NCBI GenBank assembly: GCA_033439765.1
Contig: JAULSN010000007.1
Span: forward strand, 1,116,001-1,180,000
Length of the DNA stretch: 64,000 nucleotides
Source of the DNA: Lasiosphaeria ovina
Lineage: Eukaryota; Ascomycota; Sordariomycetes; Sordariales; Lasiosphaeriaceae
Direction: 5' to 3'
In this document: positions 23,760 to 35,700 of the stretch, in pieces
Numbering within the stretch: position 1 is the stretch's first letter
Layout of the letters: each line of letters opens with the position of its first letter
Program-made: the position numbers and the translations under genes
The notes under the pieces: model-generated
What the model was told of the DNA's origin: nothing
Seen by the model: the letters and a program-made list of their open reading frames with translations, nothing else
Databases searched by the model: none

Positions 23760-24554
23760 TGGTGGAGGCTATCGGGCAAGAACCGGGACTCTCAGCATGC
23801 CATGGCACATCATGGCCTTCTTGTGAACAAAAGATTCAAGCTTGGCGACCTGCCTGCCCGGTCCCATCTCGCGGATACATCGGCGGCGGCGGCAACCCTG
23901 GCCGACACGGGAGGACGAGGTTGAGCCTCGTCGTCGGCGTCCGCATACGAGAAACTCATCAAAATGATGATGGGGAACGAGATTGGAAGGAGCATGCGTG
24001 GAGGGGAGCTGGGCGAGTTAGCCACCGACAAGCTGAGGGCACGGGCCAAGATCGACGCGCAGGGGAGTGTTACAGATCCGACATGGCCCCTCAAAAGGGC
24101 TAAGTCTTGAGAGGGAACCCTGTATCCCCAGGATGTGACCCGCCTGGATTGCCGAACCGCTGCGGCACCGCACAGCCAAAGCGGCGGCGGCAGCAGCCTC
24201 AGAAACGGAATTTCGAGCCCTCAAAGTCATGATGATGTTGGGTTTAAATTAGAGCGAGAAAGAGCCGCGATGCGTGCCCTCGCCAGAGCAGATGACTATC
24301 ATGAGCTTACGCACTGCGGCCTTCGTTATCGTCATGGGCTCTGGATTAATGGTGGTGGCGGCAACCTCTGCCCCCATGCATTACGCGCCCCGGCAGGACC
24401 GTGGACGCCAACCTTTTTGGAGATGCTTGGCATCCGACGGCTGCTCGAGTCTTCGACGGTGAAGGGACGCATGACCCTTTGGCAATCTTATGGCGGGCCA
24501 GATAGTCGGCAAGAGATGCGACACGGCGGCGGGCAGCACAGAAGCAGAAGATAG
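23760..24554 (+). pseudogene. Possible decayed coding frame with two internal TGA codons (unknown)
   Basis: A single frame stays open for 265 codons except for TGA at 23922-23924 and 24108-24110. The middle part reads protein-like and amphipathic (AYEKLIKMMMGNEIGRSM, then LATDKLRARAKIDAQGS). Both TGAs could derive from CGA by C-to-T change, as RIP or deamination would cause. No family is recognised, and the last 130 codons are rich in Gly, Arg and His, as random GC-rich sequence is. It could well be chance. Confidence 0.2.
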
Positions 24555-24620
24555 CCAGCACCCAAGCCGTTGTTGACCGGTATTATCGATGTTCGCTCCG
24601 CAGGAGTTGTGAGGAGCCGT

Positions 24621-25362
24621 CTATGCAACACCAAGGAAGAGGATGAACGCCAGAGACGCGACGCGATGCCAATTGTCCCGGACTAAGGCATGCAACCACA
24701 GTAGTGATCTTTCTACATTACAGTGAAAGTTCTCACCTAAGACTTGGCAGGCACTTGCTGCGGGCAAGTCTGACATGGCAACTAAACGAACTACCTTGGC
24801 GAGAAACTGCTTCAGAGCATTCTCGGCGTCACTGGCAACACCAGTTGCGATAGTAACCACCTCGCCTTTTCGTGATGCAGTTTTTTAAACTTCTCGCGAG
24901 GGTCACACAAGCCAGATCGGTCTAGTCTGGGCGGGATACGGGGGACTTTCAAGCACGCGCACCCCCTTGCTTGCCGACGAAGTACCCTACTTAACGAGTT
25001 ACGACGGCTCTAGACTCCGGCAACACAACAGCGGACGACGCCCGCCCTATCCGCGCGCCGGACGTGGGCGGAATGTCGCTGTCGTCCAACAGCTAGCTAC
25101 GTAAATGTTTTTCTCTGAAAACGAGGTCGCCGTTCAGCGGCCCGAACGCCTCATTTGACGCCATGAGAACGCCATACTGCATCCAGCCGAGTCCAAGTCG
25201 GCCCTTCGACCTCTTAAACAACCGACGACAGGTCACAGCGCGCTCGCCCGCAAGGACGTGAAAGCAAAGCCCCGACTGACCGATTTTTGCCAATGAAAAG
25301 AGGCACTGCGAGATTGTGATGGCGTTTGGTGCATCTGCAAGAGGCAGAACTGCGGCCAGCAA
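24621..25362 (-). pseudogene. Possible coding remnants on the minus strand (unknown)
   Basis: Two minus-strand frames, 25362-25093 and 24860-24621, have balanced protein-like composition (for example LFSLAKIGQSGLCFHVLAGE and AENALKQFLAKVVRLVAMSD). Upstream of the first frame is a run of 11 G on this strand (25368-25378 as C on +), where a slip could break a longer frame. No family is identified, no convincing start or splice pair links them, and the status is uncertain. Confidence 0.15.
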
Positions 25363-27742
25363 TGCAGCCCCCCCCCCCGGTGATTTCGCGCCCTCTTGTG
25401 TATCCCGAGGGCGGTCTGGACGAGTCCATCACGATGATGCCGCTTCCGCTCGGACTTAGTGCCGTGCCCACCGGAATGCAAATGCTTGCTCGACGGACGT
25501 AGGTTCACCGTCACTGCCCGACCGCTCACTGCCCGACCGCTCACTGCCCAAGGCGCCTTTCCTCTTTGCGACGGAGCCAAGTCTCGGCAGCCAAAACGCA
25601 GAGGCAGACGAGATGGCGTCGCATCATGATCGACAAGGCGCGCATCTGTCCGCGAATCTGTCAGATCTGTCGTGCAGATGGTTCGCGCCAAGTGTCGGTA
25701 CGGGGGCATCATCCCATTGAGAGTGTTTCGTTTTCTTCTCGCTCTGCTAATTAATCACCTCCTGCGGATGAGTAGCCATGTTTACTATTCTGCAGTTTGA
25801 CTTTGGCCGCTTTGTGTCCCTTGTCGCTCCCTCTCACGAGTCCGGACACGACAAGAAGAAGAAGACGAAGAAGAAGAAGAAGAAACAAAAACGAACAAGA
25901 CAGAGTAAGCTGTGGCGCGGGATCGCGACGCAATCGGGTTAATTGTGGTGCAAGCCTTGTTGTCTAAGACATGAACCCGAAGTCTGACGTTTGTGAGAAA
26001 TGAACCGGGCCGAGTCGAGAGACAAGGGACGAGCAAAGAACATGGGTTTGTCTCTTTCATTACTTGCCTACGTATAGAGTAAGGCCGCCAGGATGTTTCG
26101 TTTCCGATTTTGAGACACACCTTGGGTCGTCGCGGGTACCTTTGGTCCGAACTACAGCTACCGGCAGCCTAGGTATCCGTACCCACTACGTACCCAGCTC
26201 CATCCCTGGCGGCGCCCTGGCGAACTCTTTGATGTTTATTACGGGAATACCGTTGATATATCCACCTTGTCCGCCGCCGACTTTTGTCCCATTCCCTATC
26301 AAGTCCGGAGGATAGTCCGCTCTTCATATTTATGGAGTTACCGCCAAGCTCCCGCCATTGCTGCACCGGCACGCATTTGGTCGAAACGGGCGTCGTCTTG
26401 CGCCCGCACTGCGGATGCTCTCTTGTTGTCCTCTGTAACAGCAGCACATGTGCACGTTCTGCATTGCTTCGTATTGTCGAGGCCCCGTGATAATGTCAAA
26501 ACTACGGGCTAGACTACCTAGCCACTGTGCGTGCCCAGAACATGTCCCGTACCGACGGATTGCACATTACAGTAACTACCGTGCACGTTACGGATCATCA
26601 CACAGATGCAATCGCCGCTTGGGCTGAGATTGGCTTGTGGGGGTGGGGACTGATCGTCGCTCTGCCTCTGGGAAACCCCTTTCTGGCAATGCGCGAGCCC
26701 AAACAAACCGGGGCTTGACCACAGACCGGGCCAGCCTCACCAGGCTCTTCTGCCCCAGAAATTGGCGTTTTTTTGCTCATTGTCGATCAGTAGCCCACCC
26801 CAACCTCACTCTTTTGTCTAGCGCACGAGTATAACAGGCCATTTGCTTCTTTTCCGTCATGATGATGTGCAGTTGCCGGCCGCTTGGCAAGCCGCGACAA
26901 ATTACCGAAGTAGAAGCCGACAGCTTTGTTTGTGCGTTGCCATGGGTCGAGGCTCGAGTCGGGAGGCTGAAAGACGTGAAAGACCACAAGCCGAAACACC
27001 CGCTAGTAGGTAAACAACTAACTGCCCGTTCCAAACTACCGAGCAAATCCCGGGAGGCTTCTTTTAGTTTTAGCTACAGCTGCTGGTGATGTGATCCGTA
27101 TTCCGTACATCAACATGGCGTGAGGAGAGGCGATATAACTCGGCCGGCCGGGGGATCGACACGCCACCATCTATCTCCTGGAGACGGAAAGGGAAAGGGA
27201 GATAGATGATGTGAAGAAGAAAAAAAAGCAACCAACGGGTCGTGATCCGGGGCGGGAAGCGTGACGACACATCTTTGTCTTGACTCTTCGCTCGCGTCTT
27301 CTTTCCTCTCTGTTCACATGTCTCTATGTACAGTACAGTGCCTAGCTGCGTACTTTCCCGCGGCGTGAAAATATGTTTCTGACTCTGGCTCTGACTCTGG
27401 CCCTGACTCTGCTGGACCCCCCTTTTCGGCCCGCTTCTTCTTTCCGCGTGCTGTACTGAGTAATAGCTGGCTGAAAAGACTTCTTGTTCCTCTTCCTCCG
27501 ATAGCATGGCCCGCCCGCTCAGCCAGTCTCTCATCATACCGTTCCGTCTTTTGTGATGACTCGCGACTTGGCAGGTCGACAAGAAGAAACTAACTCTCTG
27601 CTCTCTGGCCTGCCGCGAACGGGGGACAGACAGGCTCGCACTTACGCCAGAACCGAAGCATGATGGCGCAGCTGCGCGGTCCGGTCCAGCTTGATAGGAC
27701 GGCATGCTGTCCCCTCTCTCCCCAGTCCGCCTCGACACGTTG

Positions 27743-27763
27743 CCCCCCCCCCCCCCCCCCCCC
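27743..27763. repeat. Poly-C run (21)
   Basis: Uninterrupted run of 21 C followed by a pyrimidine-rich tract. Confidence 0.92.
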
Positions 27764-28903
27764 TTCTTCCCTTCCTTCCTTCCCCCGAACTCGCTGACAG
27801 ACGTACGTACGTACGTAGGTAGGTACAGTACACGTGAGGCGGTTTCCGCCTTGCTGAGCCGGGCTGGGCTGGGCTGGGCACGACGAGACAGGAAGGTCGT
27901 TAGGTTTTCTTTTTTCTTCTTCTTCGTCGTCTTGCTCTCTTCACTCTCCCGAGCTTCCCACCCACCCCCTTTCCATTCTTCGTGATCCTACTCGTCGGTC
28001 GTCGTCGTCGTCCTCCTCCTCCCTCGCCCCGTTTTGTGGCTCCGAGTGGAAGGATATGCCCCTTTCCTAACAATCATCAATCACCCGTGGCTCTTGTTCG
28101 GGCTGTATACAGAGAGAGAGTTGGGGAAACGGCGGTGAGAAACAGAGAATTCAACACGCCCATAGGCCTCTCTGCCTCTGTCGTCCTAGGTCTTCAACGG
28201 AGACAAGTGTAGTAACGCCATCCATCTACTCCCCAACCTCCTCCTCCCAATCCCCATCCCATCTGCTCCCCTTCCCTTCCCGGCATGGCCCCCTGTCGCA
28301 GATGCTAGTGGCTAGTGGCTGCCTACCAAGTTAGTTCTCGCGATGTAGCTGCGAGCGAGCGGGTTGGACAAATGCAAAGAAGACACACAATCGTATGACT
28401 TTGACTTGAGACCGCTTGATCGGGTGCATTACAGGGCTTCTGCAACTCCCGATTCAGGACAGATCCGCGTTTCCCGACTTTCTCTCACCACATCCTCTTC
28501 GGGACCTGTTTCCTTGTTTCTCACCACATGTGAACTCTATTGTACTTCTTTTTGCCCTGTTTCAGACTCGGCGGCGGCCATCAGGGTTGTTGTTCCCATC
28601 TTTTATTTTCTTCTTTCCTTCCGCCTTGCTGACCGGTTGGGAAACCCGGGAGAGACACACAGAGAGGTTCTCGCCACCTCTGTCTACTGCTGCTGCTGCT
28701 GCCGCCGCCGGCGCTACTACCGGCTAGGTCTACGCGGCGATGCCTCTCTCGCAGCCCGCATGATGTGGTGGGACGGACTGTTTGCTTCCTTGCTGCCCCC
28801 GGCTTGCCATCCGGTCTGTTTGCCTTTTTCTTGCTTTTACCTTTCCAGGCTTGGCTGCCTTGCCCCTCTGCCTTACTCGCTCACGCAAGTTGCAACACCA
28901 CCC

Positions 28904-28905
<2 letters not shown>

Positions 28906-28948
<43 letters not shown>
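28906..28948. repeat. (CCTG)n tetranucleotide repeat
   Basis: About 10.5 tandem CCTG/CTGC units. It gives Leu-Pro-Ala-Cys repeats in spurious open frames. Confidence 0.93.
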
Positions 28949-29210
28949 TCCTTCCTCCCGCCACCACCACCACGCCTTCGTCCCCCACCTCGCAGGGCTT
29001 CTTTTCCCCCTCCCCCTCAGAAGAAAAGCCCTCTTCTTCAGCGGTCCATACGAACGTGCCAGACCTAGCTATCTGGCCTCCGCCCGCCCCGGTCCTTCCC
29101 TTTCCTCCCCCCTCCCCCCACCCCCTAATGCCCTCCCTGTATGCGTGTGTATTACTGGCCCGCCTTCCGACGCTTGCTGTCCTCTCTCCTATCTGCACTA
29201 GACGTTGCCT

Positions 29211-29233
29211 ACCTAGGTAGGTAGGTAGGTAGG
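29211..29233. repeat. ACCTAGGT palindrome running into (TAGG)n
   Basis: The palindrome ACCTAGGT is extended by about four TAGG tetranucleotides. Confidence 0.85.
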
Positions 29234-30244
29234 CAAGGGGACGTAGGTCAGCAGGTTCACCGCGTATTGGCCAAGGCACCTGGCCCATGACGAGATCGAA
29301 AGGAGGCTTGTATTCGTACATACGGATACAAGTGCGTGAAATATGGTGATCACGTCAAACCCAAAAATTACGGTACCTTAATGGCTGCCCGACCGGTCTG
29401 GTCTCGCAGAGTCATGTCAAGCCAGACGACGACAGCATGGCCTCGAGTCTCGGTCTCAGTCTCTCCTTGCTTGCTTGCTTGCTTGCCCTTGCTTCTCGCC
29501 CGTCCTCACCCGCCCTCGCTCGTCCAAACCGGTGGATATCTATCAATCTGCCCGTCTTGCCTTGTCGTGCTTGTCTCTCTCGGTGCGTGTCTGTGTGTCT
29601 GCGGCCGGCCTTCCGGTCATCGGCGGCCTTCCCTTTCCCCTCTCCCCTACCTCCTGCCTGCCGGCAGTTGATGGATGTCTCTCCTCTGTTCCGTCTCAGT
29701 GAACATCCTTCTCCCTCCCGCTGTGTGTATACCTGCCTACCCTGCCTGCTTTGCTGCAAGTAGAGATGTACAAGTGTGGACCCTGGACTACAGACATGGC
29801 CGCTTGTTGTATGTAGGCACATACCTAGGTACTTAAGTGCCTTCATACAGACATAAAGTACTTACGTACATGTACATACATAGGTACAGGTTCATGTATG
29901 TACGGGCTGGCCAACCAGCATCTCGTTTGTTTGATTCGGATCATGTTCTAGCAAAAAAAAAACATTTGCGTGTTTCTCTACTCTGTTTCTTGTCGTGCCC
30001 GGCGGCCTGGTCGCCAGTCTAGATCCGATATCGTCCACTCCCGCCCTTTCCGCCCGTCCTGGAGTATCTACCTCTGCGTCGTTGGCACAAGACGATCAGA
30101 TCCCAATATGTGTGTATGTGTGTGTGTTGACTGGCGTGGGTTCGGGATGTCTCAGCCCATCGCGTCACAGACTTGCCTCTACCTTCCGGATTGGGGCGGG
30201 TGACAAGACGAAAAGGGAAAGGGGAAGAAAAGAAATAAACCAAA

Positions 30245-30358
30245 ATGGGGCGGTTCATGTACCTAGCCAACTCCCTTGCTGGCGGCCTTGTCGCGACCGC
30301 CTTCTCGCGGGGACAGGACGTAGACGAGTCTCTCCGGGCTTTTGTGATAGATACCTAG
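30245..30358 (+). CDS. Candidate 37-residue small ORF (unknown)
   Basis: ATG in a strong fungal start context (ACCAAAATGG) opens 37 codons with a hydrophobic stretch (LANSLAGGLVATAF) and an acidic end. The stop TAG lies inside an ACCTAGGT palindrome. The ATG is preceded by purine-rich DNA, and pyrimidine-rich promoter-like DNA lies further upstream. No homologue is recognised. It could be a true small protein, a short ORF in a long non-coding RNA, or chance. Confidence 0.2.
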   Translation: MGRFMYLANSLAGGLVATAFSRGQDVDESLRAFVIDT

Positions 30359-32126
30359 GTAGGTAGACGCGGTTTGGTGTCGGTGTGTGTGTGTGTGTGT
30401 CTTAAAATCACATCACATTTTCGCATTTGGTGATACCTTCCCAAATAAGATATCCGAAGCAAGAAGAGCCCCAGGTCAGCTGGACTGGGGGAATCACCTT
30501 TTCCGGGACCCAGCTGTCGGAAGAAGGCAAATCAGGTAGAGGCGGTGTTGGGTTGTAACTTCTACAGTGTCCACGGAAGGTACCCAGCCACGGTAGATGG
30601 GTAATGTTTGGATGTGTCTTTCCCCCTGTTTTACAGCCACACAAACACACAAAAACGTACACGCGGAGAAAGAAAGCAAGCACGTTCCTGTCTCTGCGGG
30701 ATGCACGACGTCTGGGCGACACCCAGTTGGCAAGACAGGAAGATGTCGCCGGAGCCGGGGCTCGGATTCCTCCGTTTGGTTGTTTGGGAAAACTTGGCAA
30801 AGGCTACTGCGTTATGCAGTATATCACGCGTCTTCTGAATAGGGGATACTAGTTAGGGCAGTAAACAGACGGTTGCGAGTATAAGTGTGCGATGAACCAA
30901 GCCCATGGCTCTTGGTATCTGTGACTTCAAAGGTAAAGAGGGCCTTCGTTTTATCTCTGAGGTTCTCAAGAGTTATTGCTGCAGGTGGTATCTGTTTTCA
31001 GGTATTGGCAAGTTGAAACAAAATAGTCAATACTTGTTCAGGCACTAGAGCGAACGCTCCAGGTTTCATCGTGCCAACGCCATGTGATACTTGATATTGT
31101 CTAGTATCGTCATGGCCATGTTGGTAATGCTTTTGAGCCATCCGAGTTTGGGGTTGATGTGACTACCGTCCCCAGGAAATACAGTTGGCAATAGATAATA
31201 GGGGTTGAGTCCCTATGATGTGTTGTTTTGGTCTCAAAACACCATGACCTGGGAGGATGCCGTCTAGTAACTCCTCAGGAAAGTGTACTCTGGTAGTAGA
31301 TCACAACAGAGCCAAAGTCTTATATAACAGAGTAGAAAGTGTGCCCTAACAGAGAAACAAGTCTGCTTTAGCAGAATACTAACTCGATGTTAACCAAGAA
31401 GTAACTAAGAGTAAACAAGGAAGCAACAACACGGTGACCAAACATAAACACCATACCCAACAAGTACGGAAAAACTACAAGACGTTGACCGTGCAGAAGT
31501 CAAAACCTATTTTATTGGCATTCCAGAGTCCCTATCCTGTCACCCATCACCAAACCTGTATGTAATTCGAGATACTTTGCCAGGGGGTGGAATACCTAGT
31601 GTCACGATGTCTGCCGCGTATACTAAGCCCACATCTTTCTGTATCAAGAAAATCCTTATTACTGCCTGTACCATTGTCGCTCAAGTAAACACGAAAGAAG
31701 TAGAGCACATCTCAACCAGACCTAACAAACACAACCAACCCAACAGCTACACATGCATGAGCCAGAACCCTCGAACAACCAAGATAGTCAACTATGTATA
31801 GTGCCTTCCATCAACGCAGGACCTCCTCTCTCGCTTTAACCAATCGACAAGCCCAACGCCATCCTCGAAGTCACTCACACGTATCTCGAGCAACGCAGGA
31901 GGAACTGGAGAGGGTCCCCACAGGCACACAGCAGAGACCAACTATGTCAACAACCGCCCCTATATTTCCACCCATCGCCTTCACATCAAGTCGAGACCCC
32001 TAGATTATATCCCTTCTGTCTGTCAATAGCCGAGCTGTCAAACACGCCGCTAAATTCTCTTTCCTCCTCTCTCTTCTCTCTTCTCTCTCTCCCTTTCTCA
32101 CACACTCTCTGACACACACACACACA

Positions 32127-32159
<33 letters not shown>

Positions 32160-32774
32160 ACACACACACATACAATCTCTTCACATCCAAGACTCGCAGA
32201 AACAAATCACACAGCAACCAACCACTAGCGGTTCATCCATCACCCATGATCCATCTAGAGAGATAAAAAACTCAAATGAGAGAGGCAGCCAAGCCAAAAC
32301 GCCTTGATTATGCAGCCAGCCTAGAAAACCCCTCCCGGCCAACTCAAAGAAAAACGACGAGACGGCCAGCAAAAAGAACCCGCAGGCTAGAAAAACCAAC
32401 TATCAACTCAAAGTACCACGCTTATAGAACAGACCCAACTCAACTCATACAGAGACAGACGGGCAGATAGACGGAGACAGGCGCCGAGTGCGAAAAATAA
32501 CGAGGAAACCAGGCAGAAGTAACCCTGCTAGCCCTTATTTGCCTCCTCTTCAGGGCCATCGATATCAACTGCCCCGTATCCCTTCCGTACCATGCCTTTC
32601 GACGGAGCATGCCACACGCCACCTTAGGTATCCCTAATAATCATAATCACACATGCTAGAAAAGAAAAACCCCATGCTGCCCACGCCCCATAGTGAGAGT
32701 GTTTTACCCTCGTGAGCATAGTTACTGAGATACAATTTCAAAGGGAGGTCGCACCACCCCCTTGACCCCCCACT
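30359..32774. other. Gene-poor DNA with an AT-richer block, downstream of SF3B1
   Basis: No supported gene. It starts with a (GT)9 tract (30383-30400). From about 30850 to 31800 the DNA is clearly richer in A+T and in TA dinucleotides than its surroundings, which suggests an old degraded insertion. CT/CA microsatellites fill 32073-32173. The last few hundred bases before 32774 are the 3' flank of the SF3B1 gene. Confidence 0.55.
32073..32173. repeat. Compound (CT)n/(CA)n microsatellite
   Basis: Alternating CT and CA dinucleotide tracts over about 100 bp; non-coding. Confidence 0.9.
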
Positions 32775-35700
32775 CTAAAGCACGATCGCGAGCTCTCCGC
32801 GGTCAACGCCGTCCTCGGCCAGGTTCGGATAATATGGCACCATTGCGTCGGCGCACTGGACATAGGCGTCGTTGTAGAGACGCCAGTACGGGGTTCGGAC
32901 CTTGCGGGCCGGGTGGAATAGGCCCGCCCAGACATAGTTGAGAATGAGTCCGGGGCCAACGGACATGCGAATGGCTTCGATGGCCTCGACGATGCGGTCA
33001 ATGACGTGAGGACTCGTCTCGAACAGATTAGGGTAGAGCAAGTTCAGGAGATGGACCATTGCATCCTCGCAGCCCAGTCCGACGACGCCGAGCGCAATAT
33101 GCTTGACGACGCTTGCGGCGGTCTGACGATGCACTTGGTCTCGATCGATGAGTGCGTCCTCGAGCAGCGGGGTAACGGCGTAGACGTAATCCTTGGCCAT
33201 CTCGCCAATGTACTCGAAGAGGAAAGAGAGCGACTTGAGGACGCCGTTCTGGACGTTGAGCTCGGGCACACGGTACTCGTTCATCAATGCTGGCAAGACC
33301 GTGAACGGCGCGCAGGTCTCCGCAACGATACCAATGGCAACGGCTGTGTTGACCCGTGACTGGCGCTCCTGAACACGTAGGTTGTTGAGAAGCGTGGCAA
33401 GCACATCCTGCGGGCCGATAGCCTTTGCGATGAAGCCGAAAGTGTTGTTGGCGGCCCGGCGGATACCCTTTTTGTGGGCTTTGAGCATGTCGAGCAGCTC
33501 AAAGCAGATCCGCATCCACTCGCGGGCATTGACGCTTTCCGGGCCCCGGTCGGCAATACGGCCCACGAGATCGATGGTGTTCTCCTGAACTTTCTCGTGC
33601 CGATTTCGGAGGATGGGCGTCAGACGGGGTAGAAGATCCTTGATGGGAGGCTGCATCTGACTGATCCCGACCACGGTCACAATGGACCGGAGGGCCCCAA
33701 GAATCGACCCGAGCACCTCCGGGTACTCTTCGCCAAGGTATTCGTAGAGCACAATGCCCAGCTTGCCCATGAGCACATCCTCGCCGCACTGCTTCATGAC
33801 CATTGCGATACGAGACACGAGGTCCGCCGCCTGCTGCCGGACGGTTGCCGATTTATTATTGAGTCGCCAGAGAATGGTGCTGACGATCTGAGGCAGGTAG
33901 GGCTTGCATCGAGTACCCAGGGCGTTGACGACAGAGCCAAAGCCGTTAAGCATGACAATGTCTTCGACGCTCTGCTCTTGGAATGAATGAAGGATGCCGT
34001 CAACGAGACGTTCTTCCAGCCGCTGGCCAATGTCGGCAGCTCCAAGAGAGGCCACAATCTTCTCAATCGTCTCTACCGTCATTTTGCGGTAGGCCTCGCT
34101 TTCGTCCTTGAGGTTATCCACGATTCGCTCGATAATCTCGCTAACGCCAACCTTTTGGCCAATATCAACCGTCGTCTCCACCACCTGTCGGTAGTTTCTC
34201 TTGTCGAGGGCCATGCGCCGTACCCAGAAACTCTTGAAGAACTCGTCCAGCACGTTTTCCTTGAGATAGCCAGCCGTCACACCGTCTGTCGCGGCGCATT
34301 GAGAGACTACTTTGAGGACTACTTTCTTCATCTCTTCGTCCGGGGAAGCAAACTCTCGGAGAAGAATCTCCATGATTTGGCTGGTGTAGTAGTTTGCATA
34401 ATCCTCGTCCATCAGGGGAATTATGTATCCGACCGCCTTCAAAAACCCAGAAAGACCCTTGCCTCGCTGCTTGCGGGCACCTGTCCAAAGGGGGTTAAGA
34501 ATGTCGTCAAAGCTTTCGATACCGTAGGGGTTCGAAGCCTCTGCCAAGGCGGCGATTGCCAGACTGGTAACAGTCCGGACCTTGGTCTGCTCATCGTTCA
34601 GGTTGGGGCCGATACAGTCGACCAGGCGCTTGAGATGAGGCAGTACCGCGCAGCCCATTAGGATGGGAATTTGCTGCACGATTTTGACACCAGTATGGCG
34701 GGCCTGCCACGACTTCTTACTTCGGCAAACGGCTTGGAGAAAGGGGAGAAGGGCGGGTATTCCCAGGGCAGAAGCGACGACGGCGAATGCTCTGGCAGTA
34801 GTATTTCTCACGTACTCGTCCACATGGTCAATGTCGGGCCTCATCACGCTGATCATAGTCGCCAGACCTGCGGCTTTGCTGAGATTCGAAATAATCTCGC
34901 GACCCTCAACACGCGCATAGTAGTCCTGGTCGATGAGAAGGGGCTCGATGACGACCAGAATCTTGTGCACGTATGGGCGGACCATGTCATCGAGCTTGTA
35001 GAGGATACGGTCGATAACCTTGACGAGCAGATGGCGCTCCTGGTCCTCGAGCGACTTCTCCATAAGCAAAGGGAGAATTTGGTTGAAGAGCGGCCCGGCG
35101 CCAAAGTTACGGGCATTGTCCGTAAGCTGCCTGAGAGCAGTCTTTCTCATGGGAGGCGTGCCGTTCTTGACCTTGAGGAGTAGACGCATGATCTTCCTCT
35201 CCTTGAGCTCCTCAACGCTGAGGTTGTCTTCGTCCGACCCGTCTGTGAGTTTACCAAAGTATGCCATATCCTCAGGCTTGAAGAACTGCAAATCGCCAAC
35301 CCCAGGTATCTCCTTGGGGACTTGCTGGCCAGCAACCCGGACGCTCTCGGGGTCTTGCATCGTAAAGCCGGTAGCTGGGGCTGGCGTCTGGATGAGTTTA
35401 TGGATCGGTGCCCGTACAGGCGCGTACCCAGGCGGGAATTCCAAAATTTTGTAACCCTCCTCGATTCCAGGAAGCATCGCATCCAGTTCCTCATCGCTAA
35501 GGTACGTATAACGGCTAGACGTGTCGGTCCCAAAGGTTGGTGGAAGCATGGCGCCTTGTGCCGGGTGCATTGGGGTGGCGAGACCAACGTTACCGACGGG
35601 CGTCGCCGAAGGTGCTTGATCCCACCGGGAAGACTTCTTGGGCTCGGCACCCAGGGCTGGAACCGACGGTGCCTGGTCCCACCGTGAGCGCTTCTTAGGC

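Larger units (their letters stand above)
25379..30244. other. Gene-poor, pyrimidine-rich and microsatellite-rich DNA
   Basis: No supported gene. Long pyrimidine-rich stretches (27700-28030 and 28450-29100) look like the leader or promoter DNA of fungal genes, but no gene follows on the + strand. A C21 run, a CCTG tetranucleotide tract and TAGG repeats with ACCTAGGT palindromes (29211, 29823) are present. The 222- and 234-codon frames here are low complexity. Confidence 0.5.

Noticed and set aside
27070..27738. 222-codon minus-strand frame with Gln/Ser repeats
   Set aside because: Low complexity from simple repeats, hydrophobic end matches a pyrimidine-rich tract, no family.
28364..29068. 234-codon plus-strand frame
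   Set aside because: Made of CCTG and CT-rich repeats giving Leu-Pro-Ala-Cys runs; not a natural protein.
31221..31351. Solo LTR with TG...CA ends
   Set aside because: No target-site duplication and no second copy seen in the window; kept only as a weak hint.
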